Below, one piece after another: positions 34,631 through 42,684 of a stretch of 64,000 nucleotides of DNA. The translations under genes were made by a program, and so were the position numbers. Position 1 is the stretch's first letter, and every line of letters begins with the position of its first letter. The stretch lies in NCBI RefSeq assembly GCF_009728735.1, contig NZ_CP024637.1, positions 566,341 through 630,340 of the forward strand, written 5' to 3'. The stretch comes from Pantoea phytobeneficialis (GTDB lineage Bacteria > Pseudomonadota > Gammaproteobacteria > Enterobacterales > Enterobacteriaceae). The notes under the pieces are model-generated. The model worked only from the letters and a program-made list of their open reading frames with translations. It did no database searches and was not told where the DNA came from.

Positions 34631-34658
34631 GTAGCGGCGCGATTTATCGCGCCGCTAC
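34631..34658. repeat. Dispersed palindrome (GTAGCGGCGCGA type)
   Basis: A perfect 28-bp palindrome with 12-bp arms and a TTTA centre, lying two bases after the map-like stop and 36 bp before msrA. It probably terminates the map-like transcript. Confidence 0.8.
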
Positions 34659-34693
34659 GGGTAAACCATATATATCAGGATCAGGGTGTAAGT

Positions 34694-35230
34694 GTGAAAC
34701 AAGAAAGCGCAATTTTTGCCGGTGGCTGCTTCTGGTGTACCGAAGCGATTTTCCAATCCATTGATGGCGTGATTTCGGTAGAAAGTGGCTATATCGGCGG
34801 CCATGTCGTCGCGCCCACTTATGACCAGGTGTACAGCGATACCACCGGTCATGCCGAAGCGGTCCGCATCGTTTTCGATGCTGATACCGTCAGCTACGAC
34901 GACCTGCTGGATATTCACTTCGCCACTCACGATGCCACTCAGCCCAATATCAAAGATGGCGTCGAACGTTCCCGTTACCGTTCCGCGCTGTTCCCGACCT
35001 CGGCAGCACAACGCCTCGCCGCTGAGCAGGGCATCACGCGTGCGGCAGAGGAGTTAGGCCTGCCGCTGGTGACGCAGCTGGAACCGCTAAGCGAATGGTA
35101 TCCGGCAGAAGATTACCATCAAAATTTCTGGGAGAAAGAGGGCCAGGAAAACGCCTTTTGTATGATGAATATCCCGGCCAAACTGCAAAAGCTGCGGAAG
35201 AAATTTCCGAAGCAAGCGAAAGAGACTTAA
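34694..35230 (+). CDS. msrA: Peptide methionine sulfoxide reductase A
   Basis: A 178-residue MsrA. The GTG at 34694 has CAGGG upstream; the longer in-frame reading passes through the palindrome. The catalytic Cys lies in the signature GGCFWCTE at residues 9-16. SGYIGGHV, GHAEAVRIVFD (Glu) and EDYHQNFW are typical. It reduces methionine S-sulfoxide in proteins. There is no MsrB gene next to it. Confidence 0.94.
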   Translation: MKQESAIFAGGCFWCTEAIFQSIDGVISVESGYIGGHVVAPTYDQVYSDTTGHAEAVRIVFDADTVSYDDLLDIHFATHDATQPNIKDGVERSRYRSALFPTSAAQRLAAEQGITRAAEELGLPLVTQLEPLSEWYPAEDYHQNFWEKEGQENAFCMMNIPAKLQKLRKKFPKQAKET

Positions 35231-35240
35231 TATGCATAAT

Positions 35241-35263
35241 CTGGGTGATAAATTATCACCCAG
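35241..35263. terminator. Hairpin between msrA and the RHS-like gene
   Basis: An 11-bp perfect stem CTGGGTGATAA / TTATCACCCAG around a single A lies 10 bp after the msrA stop and before the 3' end of the convergent gene. Its symmetry suits a bidirectional terminator; T tracts are weak. Confidence 0.55.
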
Positions 35264-35334
35264 ACTTATCTTAAGTCACCTGTCTGTCTGATTAAACATA
35301 TCAACAATTAATGTTGATGATGTTCTTCGGTATC

Positions 35335-36690
35335 TTATTCAAACCGTAGGAATTTACTTCTATCACTGATCATTTTCCGGTAAATAACATTCCCTTTCGT
35401 TTCCTCACCCCTTAAGTATTTTGTCACCATGAAAGGGGATTCCCCTGTAGATAACCTGGCAGCTGCCTTCTCAATTATCGAATGTTTGTATTTGGTTGCG
35501 AAAACATACGTATCTGAATAAATTAAAATATTTTTCTTTGTTATGTTCCGCAGTTCCTCTCCAAACTTTTTCGCACCGTCTGGCGTACTGCAACACGTTA
35601 CTTCGAGCGTATCGTAGTCCGAGTCAAAATTCCGATGAAATCTTTTTAGATATTCATAGAACTCATCAGGTCGATATCCCATGCCATTGATCTGAGGCTC
35701 ACCTGTTCCTGATAGTCCATGAGAGGAGAAATACAATTTTCTCTTTTCCTCCCTGAGGGTATAAGTAACCGCGGGGCGCTGATCATCTCCTATACCCACA
35801 ACGGTAATATCCCGAAGCCTGTAGTTTTCATCTTCAAGAGGATGAAATTCGCCGAGATAACCTTCCGCTAGTTTTCCCAATGCGTTAATTTCATTGTTCA
35901 ATTCTTCTGTATTTTTCTTCTTCTCGTCCTGCTGTTGCGAGTATTTGAATACACTATCCAGCACGAAGGAAAGCCCGACTACCACACTGCCCAGAATCGC
36001 AGAACAGAATTCAAAATTTTCGAGTTCGGAACCTGACACCCATGCTGCACCCGCTAATGCATAAATCGCAAAACCCGCACCCATCACCTCCTCTTTATTA
36101 ACGGTAATTCGCCCATCCTCATCAGTGAAGGTAACCGGGTTATTCTTCACCATTCTGAAAAGATTAATTCCGTCCACCCCTCCAGCCGGGTCTGTGTTAA
36201 TCCAGCGCATCATCCACGGAGCGTAATAACGGTAGCGGTAGTAAAGTAATCCGGTAATATCGCGTTCTTTAGCAGCATAGCGCAGGGTTTTGTAATGGGA
36301 CGTTATTTGCCTTGCTGTTGCCAAAAGAGATGTCCCACCAAATGGATAATAGTGTTCCCGACTGATTATATTCCCCTCTCCATCCAGCTCAAACCGGATG
36401 TTTTCACTACGATCGGCAAGAGAAAAGCGTGGTTGATAAATATCGACACCTTCAGGCTTGCCCCGCTGCCAGTGCAAAATACGCACACCTTTGAGCGTAA
36501 TGACACGCAGATCTTCGTTCATCTGAGAAGTCATATTGGTCGTACGTAATTCCAGCCCCGTAAGGTAACGTACTTGTTGCTGGTGCATACCCTGTTTTAT
36601 TGGCTGACAGGTTGACTTTGTGACACGTTGACCTGCACAGACGTAGCGGTAACGCTCACAGCTATTGTTTAACGCTGAAGCTTCTTTCAT
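35335..36690 (-). CDS. Orphan TccC/RHS-core tip with C-terminal putative toxin domain
   Basis: A 451-residue protein. Residues 40-192 match the C-terminal part of the RHS/TccC shell: YLTGLELRTT, EHYYPFGGTSL, KERDITGLLYYRYRYY, and the core motif WMMRWINTDPAG...NLFRMVKNNPV with DEDG after it. This is where TccC autoproteolysis releases the toxin. The normal several-hundred-residue repeat shell is missing; an in-frame TGA lies 15 bp upstream, and the ATG has GAGGAA before it. Residues 195-451 are AT-rich: a hydrophobic stretch (203-245), a charged helix, then KLYFSSHGLSG (His324) and TLEVTCCSTPDGAKKFG (Cys366/367). This His-then-Cys layout resembles caspase-fold (clan CD, C80-like) proteases. 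No immunity gene adjoins it. Confidence 0.75.
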   Translation of the reverse strand: MKEASALNNSCERYRYVCAGQRVTKSTCQPIKQGMHQQQVRYLTGLELRTTNMTSQMNEDLRVITLKGVRILHWQRGKPEGVDIYQPRFSLADRSENIRFELDGEGNIISREHYYPFGGTSLLATARQITSHYKTLRYAAKERDITGLLYYRYRYYAPWMMRWINTDPAGGVDGINLFRMVKNNPVTFTDEDGRITVNKEEVMGAGFAIYALAGAAWVSGSELENFEFCSAILGSVVVGLSFVLDSVFKYSQQQDEKKKNTEELNNEINALGKLAEGYLGEFHPLEDENYRLRDITVVGIGDDQRPAVTYTLREEKRKLYFSSHGLSGTGEPQINGMGYRPDEFYEYLKRFHRNFDSDYDTLEVTCCSTPDGAKKFGEELRNITKKNILIYSDTYVFATKYKHSIIEKAAARLSTGESPFMVTKYLRGEETKGNVIYRKMISDRSKFLRFE

Positions 36691-36754
36691 CGCAATAATT
36701 CCTCACTGGAGTCATCGCTTCACGTTAAGCGCACCGCCGTCCGGCAAATAGTAG

Positions 36755-37672
36755 TTAGCGATGTTGTTGCGGCGTCATCTCCTCAATCACCGCAGTGATG
36801 CGTTGAATCACCTGTTGTGCCGCACGCGACAGCTGACGAGAGGGGGCGGTACACAGCGCCAGCGTCAACGGGCGTAGCACGCTATTTTTCAGCGGCACGA
36901 AACACAGTTGTTGCTCCTCCACCTCACTCATCACATCCAGCAGGCTGAGGACACAGATGCCAGTGCCCTGCGCCACCAGACTGCGGATCAGACGGATATC
37001 ATTGCAGGCGATGATATTATCCGGTGCCATACCCTGTTTGCGATACAGCGCCGCGACACGTTCGTGCACCACCAGCGACTCGCCGGGAATGATATGTCGT
37101 TCGCCACTTAACTCGCTCAGGGATAACGCGTTGCGGCCACTCAGCGCGTGTTGTGGCGGCAGGACCACCCCCATCTCCAGCTCGGCAAAGGCCAGCACAT
37201 CCAGACCGCTCTGCCCGGCCGGGTCGAGAATCAAACCAAAATCAATTTCCGACTGGCGGATCCGCTGGCTGATGGCATGGCTGTTGTCGACCGTCAGCTC
37301 CAGCCGCAGCCATTGATGCTGGCGGGCAATATCCGCCAGCGCATCGGCCACCTTGCCTTTGGTCAATGACTGCACCAGCCCGGCACTGACATTGCCGCGT
37401 TTCAGGCCCTGGATATCATCGAAACGCTGGCGGGTGACGCGAAACTCACGTTGCCAGCGCATCACATCGTCATACAACAGTTCTCCAGCTGTCGTCATGC
37501 GCAAGCCGTCGGGCAAGCGTTCAAACAATGCCGTACCGAAACTCTCCTCGGCCTGCAAAATTTGCCGGTTAATGGCGGATGCCGAGACGTGCAGCTTCTC
37601 CGCCGCCTTACGCAAACTGCCGCTACGCGCCACCTCAGCAAAATAAACGGCAAATCGGGAAAATGGACTCAT
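36755..37672 (-). CDS. LysR-family transcriptional regulator
   Basis: A 305-residue LysR protein. The DNA-binding region is FAEVARSGSLRKAAEKLHVSASAINRQILQ, with RQILQAEESFGTALFERL after it, and the effector domain starts near residue 90. It is divergent from the Rieske oxygenase/reductase pair across a 127-bp gap, which suggests that it controls them. The ligand is probably the oxygenase substrate or product. Confidence 0.92.
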   Translation of the reverse strand: MSPFSRFAVYFAEVARSGSLRKAAEKLHVSASAINRQILQAEESFGTALFERLPDGLRMTTAGELLYDDVMRWQREFRVTRQRFDDIQGLKRGNVSAGLVQSLTKGKVADALADIARQHQWLRLELTVDNSHAISQRIRQSEIDFGLILDPAGQSGLDVLAFAELEMGVVLPPQHALSGRNALSLSELSGERHIIPGESLVVHERVAALYRKQGMAPDNIIACNDIRLIRSLVAQGTGICVLSLLDVMSEVEEQQLCFVPLKNSVLRPLTLALCTAPSRQLSRAAQQVIQRITAVIEEMTPQQHR

Positions 37673-37799
37673 GGTTCACCTGTACAGTTTTTTGCAACAC
37701 ATAATTGAATTAATGCTGATGGATTTGTACAGGCCTGATTATTCACAATGACCAGACAAAAATGAAGAGTTTATTGTGAGCTACTGACAGGACATCGCT

Positions 37800-38831
37800 A
37801 TGAATACCCTCACCCCACCCGCCCACTGTACATTTGAACCCGATGACTGGTTGCGCCTGGCTCGCCAGTGGCACCCGGTTGCCCGCTCCTGCGACGTTAC
37901 CGGTGCCCCCACCAAAGCGGTGCTGTTGGATGAGCAATTGGTGGTCTATCGCATCAAAGGCCAGGCCGTGGTGGCGCGTGATGTGTGTCCACACCGTGGC
38001 GTCCCCTTAACCCTCGGTTTTCATGACGAAGAGGGGGTGGTTTGTCCCTATCACGGCCTGCGGTTTGGTGAAGGTGGCAAATGCAACCGTATCCCCTCCA
38101 GTCCTGGCCAGCCCATCCCCGCCAAACTGAATCTGATCAACTATCAGGTGGAGGAGCGTTATGGTCTGATTTGGGTATGCATGGCACCGGATGCTGACAA
38201 CCCATCACCTTTGCCGGTAATGCCGCACTGGGACGATGCCGGATTCCAGCAAATCAACTGTCCAGGCTTTGATGTGAACGGTTTCGCCGGCCGCCAGGTG
38301 GAAGGTTTTCTCGACGTCGCCCATTTCGCGTGGGTCCACACCGAGACTTTCGCCGATGCCACTAATCAGGTCGTACCGCCCTACAATCCGGTTGAAACCG
38401 CTTACGGTTTCGCGGTGGATTACTGGAGCTCGGTCAGTAATTTCGCCGCCGACAGCGGCCAGCAGGCACCGGAAGGGTTTGAATGGCTGCGCCATTTTGA
38501 GATGCACCTGCCTTTTACCGCCACGCTGACCATTCATTTCCCTGGCGAGGCCCGACTGGTGATCATGAACGCGGCATCACCGGTTTCGGCACGTAAAACC
38601 CGGATGTTTGCTCCCATCGCCCGCAACTTTGATCTGCATATCCCGGTAGAAGATGTGCATGCCTTTAACCAGCGAGTGTTTGAGGAAGACCGGTTGATGG
38701 TGGAAACCCAGATGCCGGAGCGCCTGCCACTCGACCTGGCGCTCGAAGCCCATATCCCGGCTGACCGCAGTTCCATTGCCTATCGTCGTGGCCTGAAACG
38801 TATGGGCTTCGGTGAATTTTTCCTGGTGTAA
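37800..38831 (+). CDS. Rieske non-haem iron oxygenase, catalytic subunit
   Basis: A 343-residue oxygenase alpha subunit of the VanA/phthalate-oxygenase-reductase group. The Rieske [2Fe-2S] ligands are Cys63-x-His65 (DVCPHRG) and Cys82-x2-His85 (VVCPYHG). The mononuclear-iron site is in EGFLDVAHFAWVH, with His175, His180 and bridging Asp172. Such enzymes hydroxylate or O-/N-dealkylate aromatic or similar acids. The length and the lack of a beta subunit fit the homotrimeric class. The partner reductase gene starts 12 bp downstream. Confidence 0.92.
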   Translation: MNTLTPPAHCTFEPDDWLRLARQWHPVARSCDVTGAPTKAVLLDEQLVVYRIKGQAVVARDVCPHRGVPLTLGFHDEEGVVCPYHGLRFGEGGKCNRIPSSPGQPIPAKLNLINYQVEERYGLIWVCMAPDADNPSPLPVMPHWDDAGFQQINCPGFDVNGFAGRQVEGFLDVAHFAWVHTETFADATNQVVPPYNPVETAYGFAVDYWSSVSNFAADSGQQAPEGFEWLRHFEMHLPFTATLTIHFPGEARLVIMNAASPVSARKTRMFAPIARNFDLHIPVEDVHAFNQRVFEEDRLMVETQMPERLPLDLALEAHIPADRSSIAYRRGLKRMGFGEFFLV

Positions 38832-38842
38832 CGGGGGCAACG

Positions 38843-39808
38843 ATGAGCACAACATTACAGGTGGTGGTGGACGGGATGTTCCGCCAGGGCCGGCACAACC
38901 TCGCCGTTAACCTGGTCGCGGAAAATGGTCAGCCGTTACCGTGCTGGCAACCCGGCGCGCATATCGATGTTCATCTGCGCGAGGGATTGGTGCGCCAATA
39001 TTCCCTTACCGGACAGAGTGACAACACCCGTCATTATCAGATTTGTATTGCGCGCGATCAGCAGTCACGCGGTGGATCGCGTTATGTCCATGAGATGCTG
39101 CGCCCCGGTCAGGTCCTCCGCATCTCGCCGCCGCGCAATCTGTTTCCCATGCAACTCGCCGGAAAAGTGATCCTGATGGCAGCCGGTATTGGCATTACGC
39201 CGTTGTATGCGATGGCAGAAGCGCTGGAAGCGGCGGGCGTGCCCTTCGTGCTGCACTATTATGTGAAACAACGTGGCGACGAGGCGTTTCTGCCCGAGCT
39301 ATCCAAACCCTTCCAACATGGTTTTTGTGAAATCTGGCACAGCAGCGAAGGCCGCAGCCCACGCAGTCATGCGCCGGCAGAGTTGCTTGATCCGGCAGAA
39401 GATACCCATCTTTATCTGTGCGGCCCGGCGGGTTTTATGAGCCATATCCGCGCCACCGCAATCCGTCACGGTTGGCAAGAGCAGCATATTCACACTGAAG
39501 CCTTTAAGCCGCTGTCGGCTGTCGCTGCACAGGATGAAGCAGGTTTCACCGTCACCCTCGCCTCTACCGGGCAGCAATGGCCGGTCGCACCCGGACAGAC
39601 CATCGCCACGGTGCTACTGGAAAACGGCGTCGATGTGCCGCTTTCCTGCGAGATGGGCATGTGCGGAGCCTGTCTGACCCGTGTCACTGAAGGCGAGATC
39701 GATCATCGCGATACCGTGCAATCCGCGGCAGAAAAATCTGCGCCGGAACAATATATCGCATTGTGCTGCTCACGCAGTTTGTCGCGCAATCTGGTGATCG
39801 AACTTTAA
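38843..39808 (+). CDS. VanB/PDR-type oxygenase reductase (FMN, NAD, [2Fe-2S])
   Basis: A 321-residue phthalate-dioxygenase-reductase-like protein. It has a flavin-binding barrel with RQYSLTG, an NAD-binding domain (MAAGIGITPLYAMAEAL, YLCGPAGFM) and a C-terminal plant-type ferredoxin domain with ligands in PLSCEMGMCGACLTRV and a fourth Cys in ALCCSRS. It transfers electrons from NADH to the Rieske oxygenase. AACGGGGGCAACG precedes the start, 12 bp after the oxygenase stop. Its last four bases overlap the convergent LysE gene. Confidence 0.93.
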   Translation: MSTTLQVVVDGMFRQGRHNLAVNLVAENGQPLPCWQPGAHIDVHLREGLVRQYSLTGQSDNTRHYQICIARDQQSRGGSRYVHEMLRPGQVLRISPPRNLFPMQLAGKVILMAAGIGITPLYAMAEALEAAGVPFVLHYYVKQRGDEAFLPELSKPFQHGFCEIWHSSEGRSPRSHAPAELLDPAEDTHLYLCGPAGFMSHIRATAIRHGWQEQHIHTEAFKPLSAVAAQDEAGFTVTLASTGQQWPVAPGQTIATVLLENGVDVPLSCEMGMCGACLTRVTEGEIDHRDTVQSAAEKSAPEQYIALCCSRSLSRNLVIEL

Positions 39809-40407
39809 AACAGTTCGCGCAGGTTATACCCCGCCCCCACCAGCGCCATCAGCAGCAGCAGGTATTGGGAAACCATTGCCAATTGATGCTGCTGAACGCC
39901 ATTGACCCAGCGCCGCACCGCGAGGATATAACAGGCCATGACGCAGAAATCGAAGGCTATCCACAGCAGCGAGAGCAACAGCAGGCTGGTGCTGAGGTGT
40001 GGCGTAACGGCAATGAACTGGGGAAACAAGGCAGCAAAAAACAGGATATCTTTCGGATTCGAAAAGCCCACCAGAAAACCCTGCACTATCCCGCCCTGCT
40101 GCATTGGCGCGACATGCTGTGCCGGTACCGTCCTCAAGCCTCGCCAGGCACCGTAGCCGATATAAAGACACCCGACCAACGCGGCAATGCGCAAGCTCAG
40201 CTGACTGATGGTGACCAACCCAACCAGCATCAAGACTGCCAGTGCAATCAACACCAGCGACGCACCGTGGGTGCCTAGCACCGTGTTAAACGCGCGTCGG
40301 CTACCGTGACGGGCGGCGGTGCCGGTCACCAGCGCCACCACCGGACCCGGCGTGGCTAATAAGACGAAGATGGAAAACAGATAAGTACACAGTAATGGCA
40401 GATTCAT
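39805..40407 (-). CDS. LysE/RhtB-family exporter
   Basis: A 200-residue membrane protein with about six helices. It starts MNLPLLCTYLFSIFVLLATPGP; the ATPGP motif and following GSRRAFNTVLGTHGA are typical of LysE/RhtB amino-acid and metabolite exporters, as is GFLVGFSNPKDILFFAALFPQF. A longer in-frame start upstream would overlap the divergent LysR gene and add non-family sequence. It is divergent from a GcvA-like LysR gene, its probable regulator. Confidence 0.9.
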   Translation of the reverse strand: MNLPLLCTYLFSIFVLLATPGPVVALVTGTAARHGSRRAFNTVLGTHGASLVLIALAVLMLVGLVTISQLSLRIAALVGCLYIGYGAWRGLRTVPAQHVAPMQQGGIVQGFLVGFSNPKDILFFAALFPQFIAVTPHLSTSLLLLSLLWIAFDFCVMACYILAVRRWVNGVQQHQLAMVSQYLLLLMALVGAGYNLRELF

Positions 40408-40504
40408 GGTGGTTATTAACAGAGAAATCAGACCGTCAGTATCGCCAGCCACAACGCAGTTGAAAAACGCATTAAACTGCCGTTGAATGTGAGTTTTACT
40501 CAAT

Positions 40505-41431
40505 ATGGCAAAACCCATGTCACTTCCTCCTCTTTATGCGCTACGGGCTTTTGCCTGCGCCGCCCAATACGGTTCCTTTAGTCAGGCGGCGACGGTGCTG
40601 CACGTCACACCGGGTGCTATCAGTCGACATATCCGCACGCTGGAAACGTTGTTTGGCTGCGAACTGTTTATTCGTCGGGGACCTAAAGTGGAGGTCAGCG
40701 CCGCAGGCCGCGTGCTGGCGACACAACTACAATCAGGATTCGACAGCCTCGAACGCGCCTGTGCCGCCTTTAGCCAACAAAGTAAAAACCTGCGCCTGAA
40801 GGCCCCCTCGACCTTGACCATGCGCTGGTTGCTGGATGTGTTACAGGCATTTCGTGAGAAAAACTCAACACCTGAAGTGGCAATCTCCAGCGTCTGGATG
40901 GCAACAGACAGTGTCGATTTCAGTCGTGAACCTTTTGATTGCGCGATTTTATTGGGTAACGGCGATTTTGGCCCCGGCACCGAGAGTCACCTGTTATTTA
41001 AAGAGTGGCTGATTCCTGTCTGTTCCCCCGCTCTGAAACCGCAGGCACAGCAGGATCTCGCAAGCTGCGAACTGATTCACCCCACCGCTGACCGGCGGGA
41101 CTGGCAGCGCTGGTTAAGGGGAGTCGGACTGACGCCGGGCGCGAACCTTTGGCAGGGCAAAGTCTTCGACACGCTGGAGCAAGGCAATATGGCCGCAATC
41201 AGTGGTCACGGTATCTCGGTTGGGGATCTGTTGCTGAGTCTGAATGCGCTGCGCGACGGACTGCTGACGCTTCCTTTTCCCCAGGCGGTGGCAACCGGCG
41301 ACGGTTATTATTTTGTCTGGCCGGCCAACGCCCCGTTTAGCGCCGCACGCGACACGCTACTGAGCTGGTTGCGTGATCATCTTCCCGCCCTGCCAACAAC
41401 CGGAATCGATGGGTTAATACTGATGAAATAA
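40505..41431 (+). CDS. LysR-family regulator, GcvA-like
   Basis: A 308-residue LysR protein. The LPPLYALRAFACAAQYGSFSQAA start and HVTPGAISRHIRTLE recognition region are typical of the GcvA/TrpI subgroup. ATGs at 40505 and 40517 are both possible; neither has a strong ribosome-binding site. It is divergent from the LysE exporter across about 100 bp, and probably regulates it. Confidence 0.9.
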   Translation: MAKPMSLPPLYALRAFACAAQYGSFSQAATVLHVTPGAISRHIRTLETLFGCELFIRRGPKVEVSAAGRVLATQLQSGFDSLERACAAFSQQSKNLRLKAPSTLTMRWLLDVLQAFREKNSTPEVAISSVWMATDSVDFSREPFDCAILLGNGDFGPGTESHLLFKEWLIPVCSPALKPQAQQDLASCELIHPTADRRDWQRWLRGVGLTPGANLWQGKVFDTLEQGNMAAISGHGISVGDLLLSLNALRDGLLTLPFPQAVATGDGYYFVWPANAPFSAARDTLLSWLRDHLPALPTTGIDGLILMK

Positions 41432-41686
41432 CCGACTCCTGGATGGGATATAACAGCACATGCCCTATTCTCCACAATGAAAATAGATAGCAACCTAACG
41501 AATATAAATAAGCCCGAGATATCATATTAATTATTTATTTCTTACATGAACAAAACGGCAAAAATGCCAACTTAGGATTATTCTTAGTTTGCCTTAATTA
41601 AAATTACCGCTACAGTTATTCTTGCTTCCTGATGTGAGAAGAAGCGCGCTCTGTTAATCGGCAAATACATCGAAGAGGAATAAACA

Positions 41687-41851
41687 ATGACGCAACGTCG
41701 TGGTGGTTCAGGTAACTTTGCAGAAGATAAGCAACGCGCGGCTGAAGCGGGTCGCAAAGGTGGTCAGATGAGTGGTGGGAATTTCCGCAATGACCCGGAG
41801 CGTGCCATCGAAGCCGGTCGAAAAGGAGGAAAAATCAGTCGCCGCAAGTAA
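41687..41851 (+). CDS. KGG-repeat stress protein, YciG-like
   Basis: A 54-residue basic protein too short for most ORF callers. GAAGAGGAA lies at ideal spacing before the ATG. It contains two copies of the stress-induced KGG motif, EAGRKGGQMSGGNF and EAGRKGGKISRRK, with the RAAEAGRKGG / RAIEAGRKGG repeat. Family members such as E. coli YciG are induced by RpoS and stationary phase; YciG is linked to motility. An AT-rich upstream region fits an RpoS-type promoter. Confidence 0.9.
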   Translation: MTQRRGGSGNFAEDKQRAAEAGRKGGQMSGGNFRNDPERAIEAGRKGGKISRRK

Positions 41852-42219
41852 AGCAAACGCTCAGATATTCCATATTCAATCTATTTTTGCGGTAACGCAT
41901 ATCCTGACCATCGCCTGTTCGACGTCGGGAGGTGTTTTTATTACCCGCAAACACCAGGCTATTTCCCTACCATCTTATACAATCAGTCGATTTAATTTGT
42001 ACAGGGTTATATTTCTTGTACAAATTAAATCTGCGCTATATATATTTATTCCGGCGTTCTGGAATATCCGCTGAATACCCTAACTTAATAATAAATCATG
42101 ATTTATTGCATCTTTGATGCTACTTTATGTTGCAAGCCCCAGGTGTCTGCGCCCTGGTGATTGCAGAAGATCTATACAATGCGCGATAAATCGCCCCGCC
42201 TCATAAAAGGAGCAGCACG
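41852..42219. other. 368-bp intergenic region
   Basis: AT-rich DNA between the KGG gene and the OsmC-like gene. I see no credible ORF. A degenerate copy of the dispersed palindrome (GCGCGATAAATCGCCCCG) lies at 42181-42198, directly before the OsmC-like ribosome-binding site AAAAGGAGCAGC. The OsmC-like promoter should lie upstream of it. Confidence 0.55.
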
Positions 42220-42681
42220 ATGGCAGCACGGGAACATCATTATCAGGTGACGGTTCGCTGGACCGGCAATCGCGGTGACGGCACCGCCAGCTATACCGCT
42301 TATGATCGCAATGGCGAATTGCTGGCAAACGGCAAACCCACCTTGCCCCTCAGCGCCGATCCCGCGTTTCGTGGCGATGCCAGCCGCTGGAACCCGGAAG
42401 AGCTGTTGCTCGCCGCCGCGTCTGCGTGTCATAAGTTGTGGTATTTGCATCTGTGCGCCGATGCCGGGATTAACGTGGAAAGTTACGAAGATGCCGCTGA
42501 AGGCACTATGGTGGAAGGTGTGCGCGGTCGGTTTACGCAAATCACCCTGAAACCGCGCATCACCTTGCGCAACCCGGCAGATGCCGAGCGCGCAAGAGAA
42601 CTGCATCATCAGGCGCATGAGGCCTGTTATATCGCTAACTCACTTAACTTTCCGGTAAGCTGCGAACCCCGCTTCGCATAA
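42220..42681 (+). CDS. OsmC-family peroxiredoxin-like protein
   Basis: A 153-residue OsmC/Ohr-superfamily protein. After an N-terminal strand pair (HHYQVTVRWTGNRG) it has WNPEELLLAAASACHKLWYLHLC, with the first redox cysteine in the central helix, and the second in HHQAHEACYIANSLNFPVS. The typical second motif is HxxCP; here it reads HEACYI, as in several OsmC-like proteins active on organic hydroperoxides. AAAAGGAGCAGCACG precedes the start. Confidence 0.88.
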   Translation: MAAREHHYQVTVRWTGNRGDGTASYTAYDRNGELLANGKPTLPLSADPAFRGDASRWNPEELLLAAASACHKLWYLHLCADAGINVESYEDAAEGTMVEGVRGRFTQITLKPRITLRNPADAERARELHHQAHEACYIANSLNFPVSCEPRFA

Positions 42682-42684
42682 ACG

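Noticed and set aside
35335..36690. Reading the RHS-like gene as a polymorphic contact-dependent toxin with an immunity gene
   Set aside because: No small gene follows on the same strand before msrA; TccC-like motifs fit better than contact-dependent RHS systems.
39763..40278. 171-codon plus-strand ORF after the reductase gene
   Set aside because: It is antisense to the LysE exporter and rich in Gln/His from reverse reading of Leu codons.
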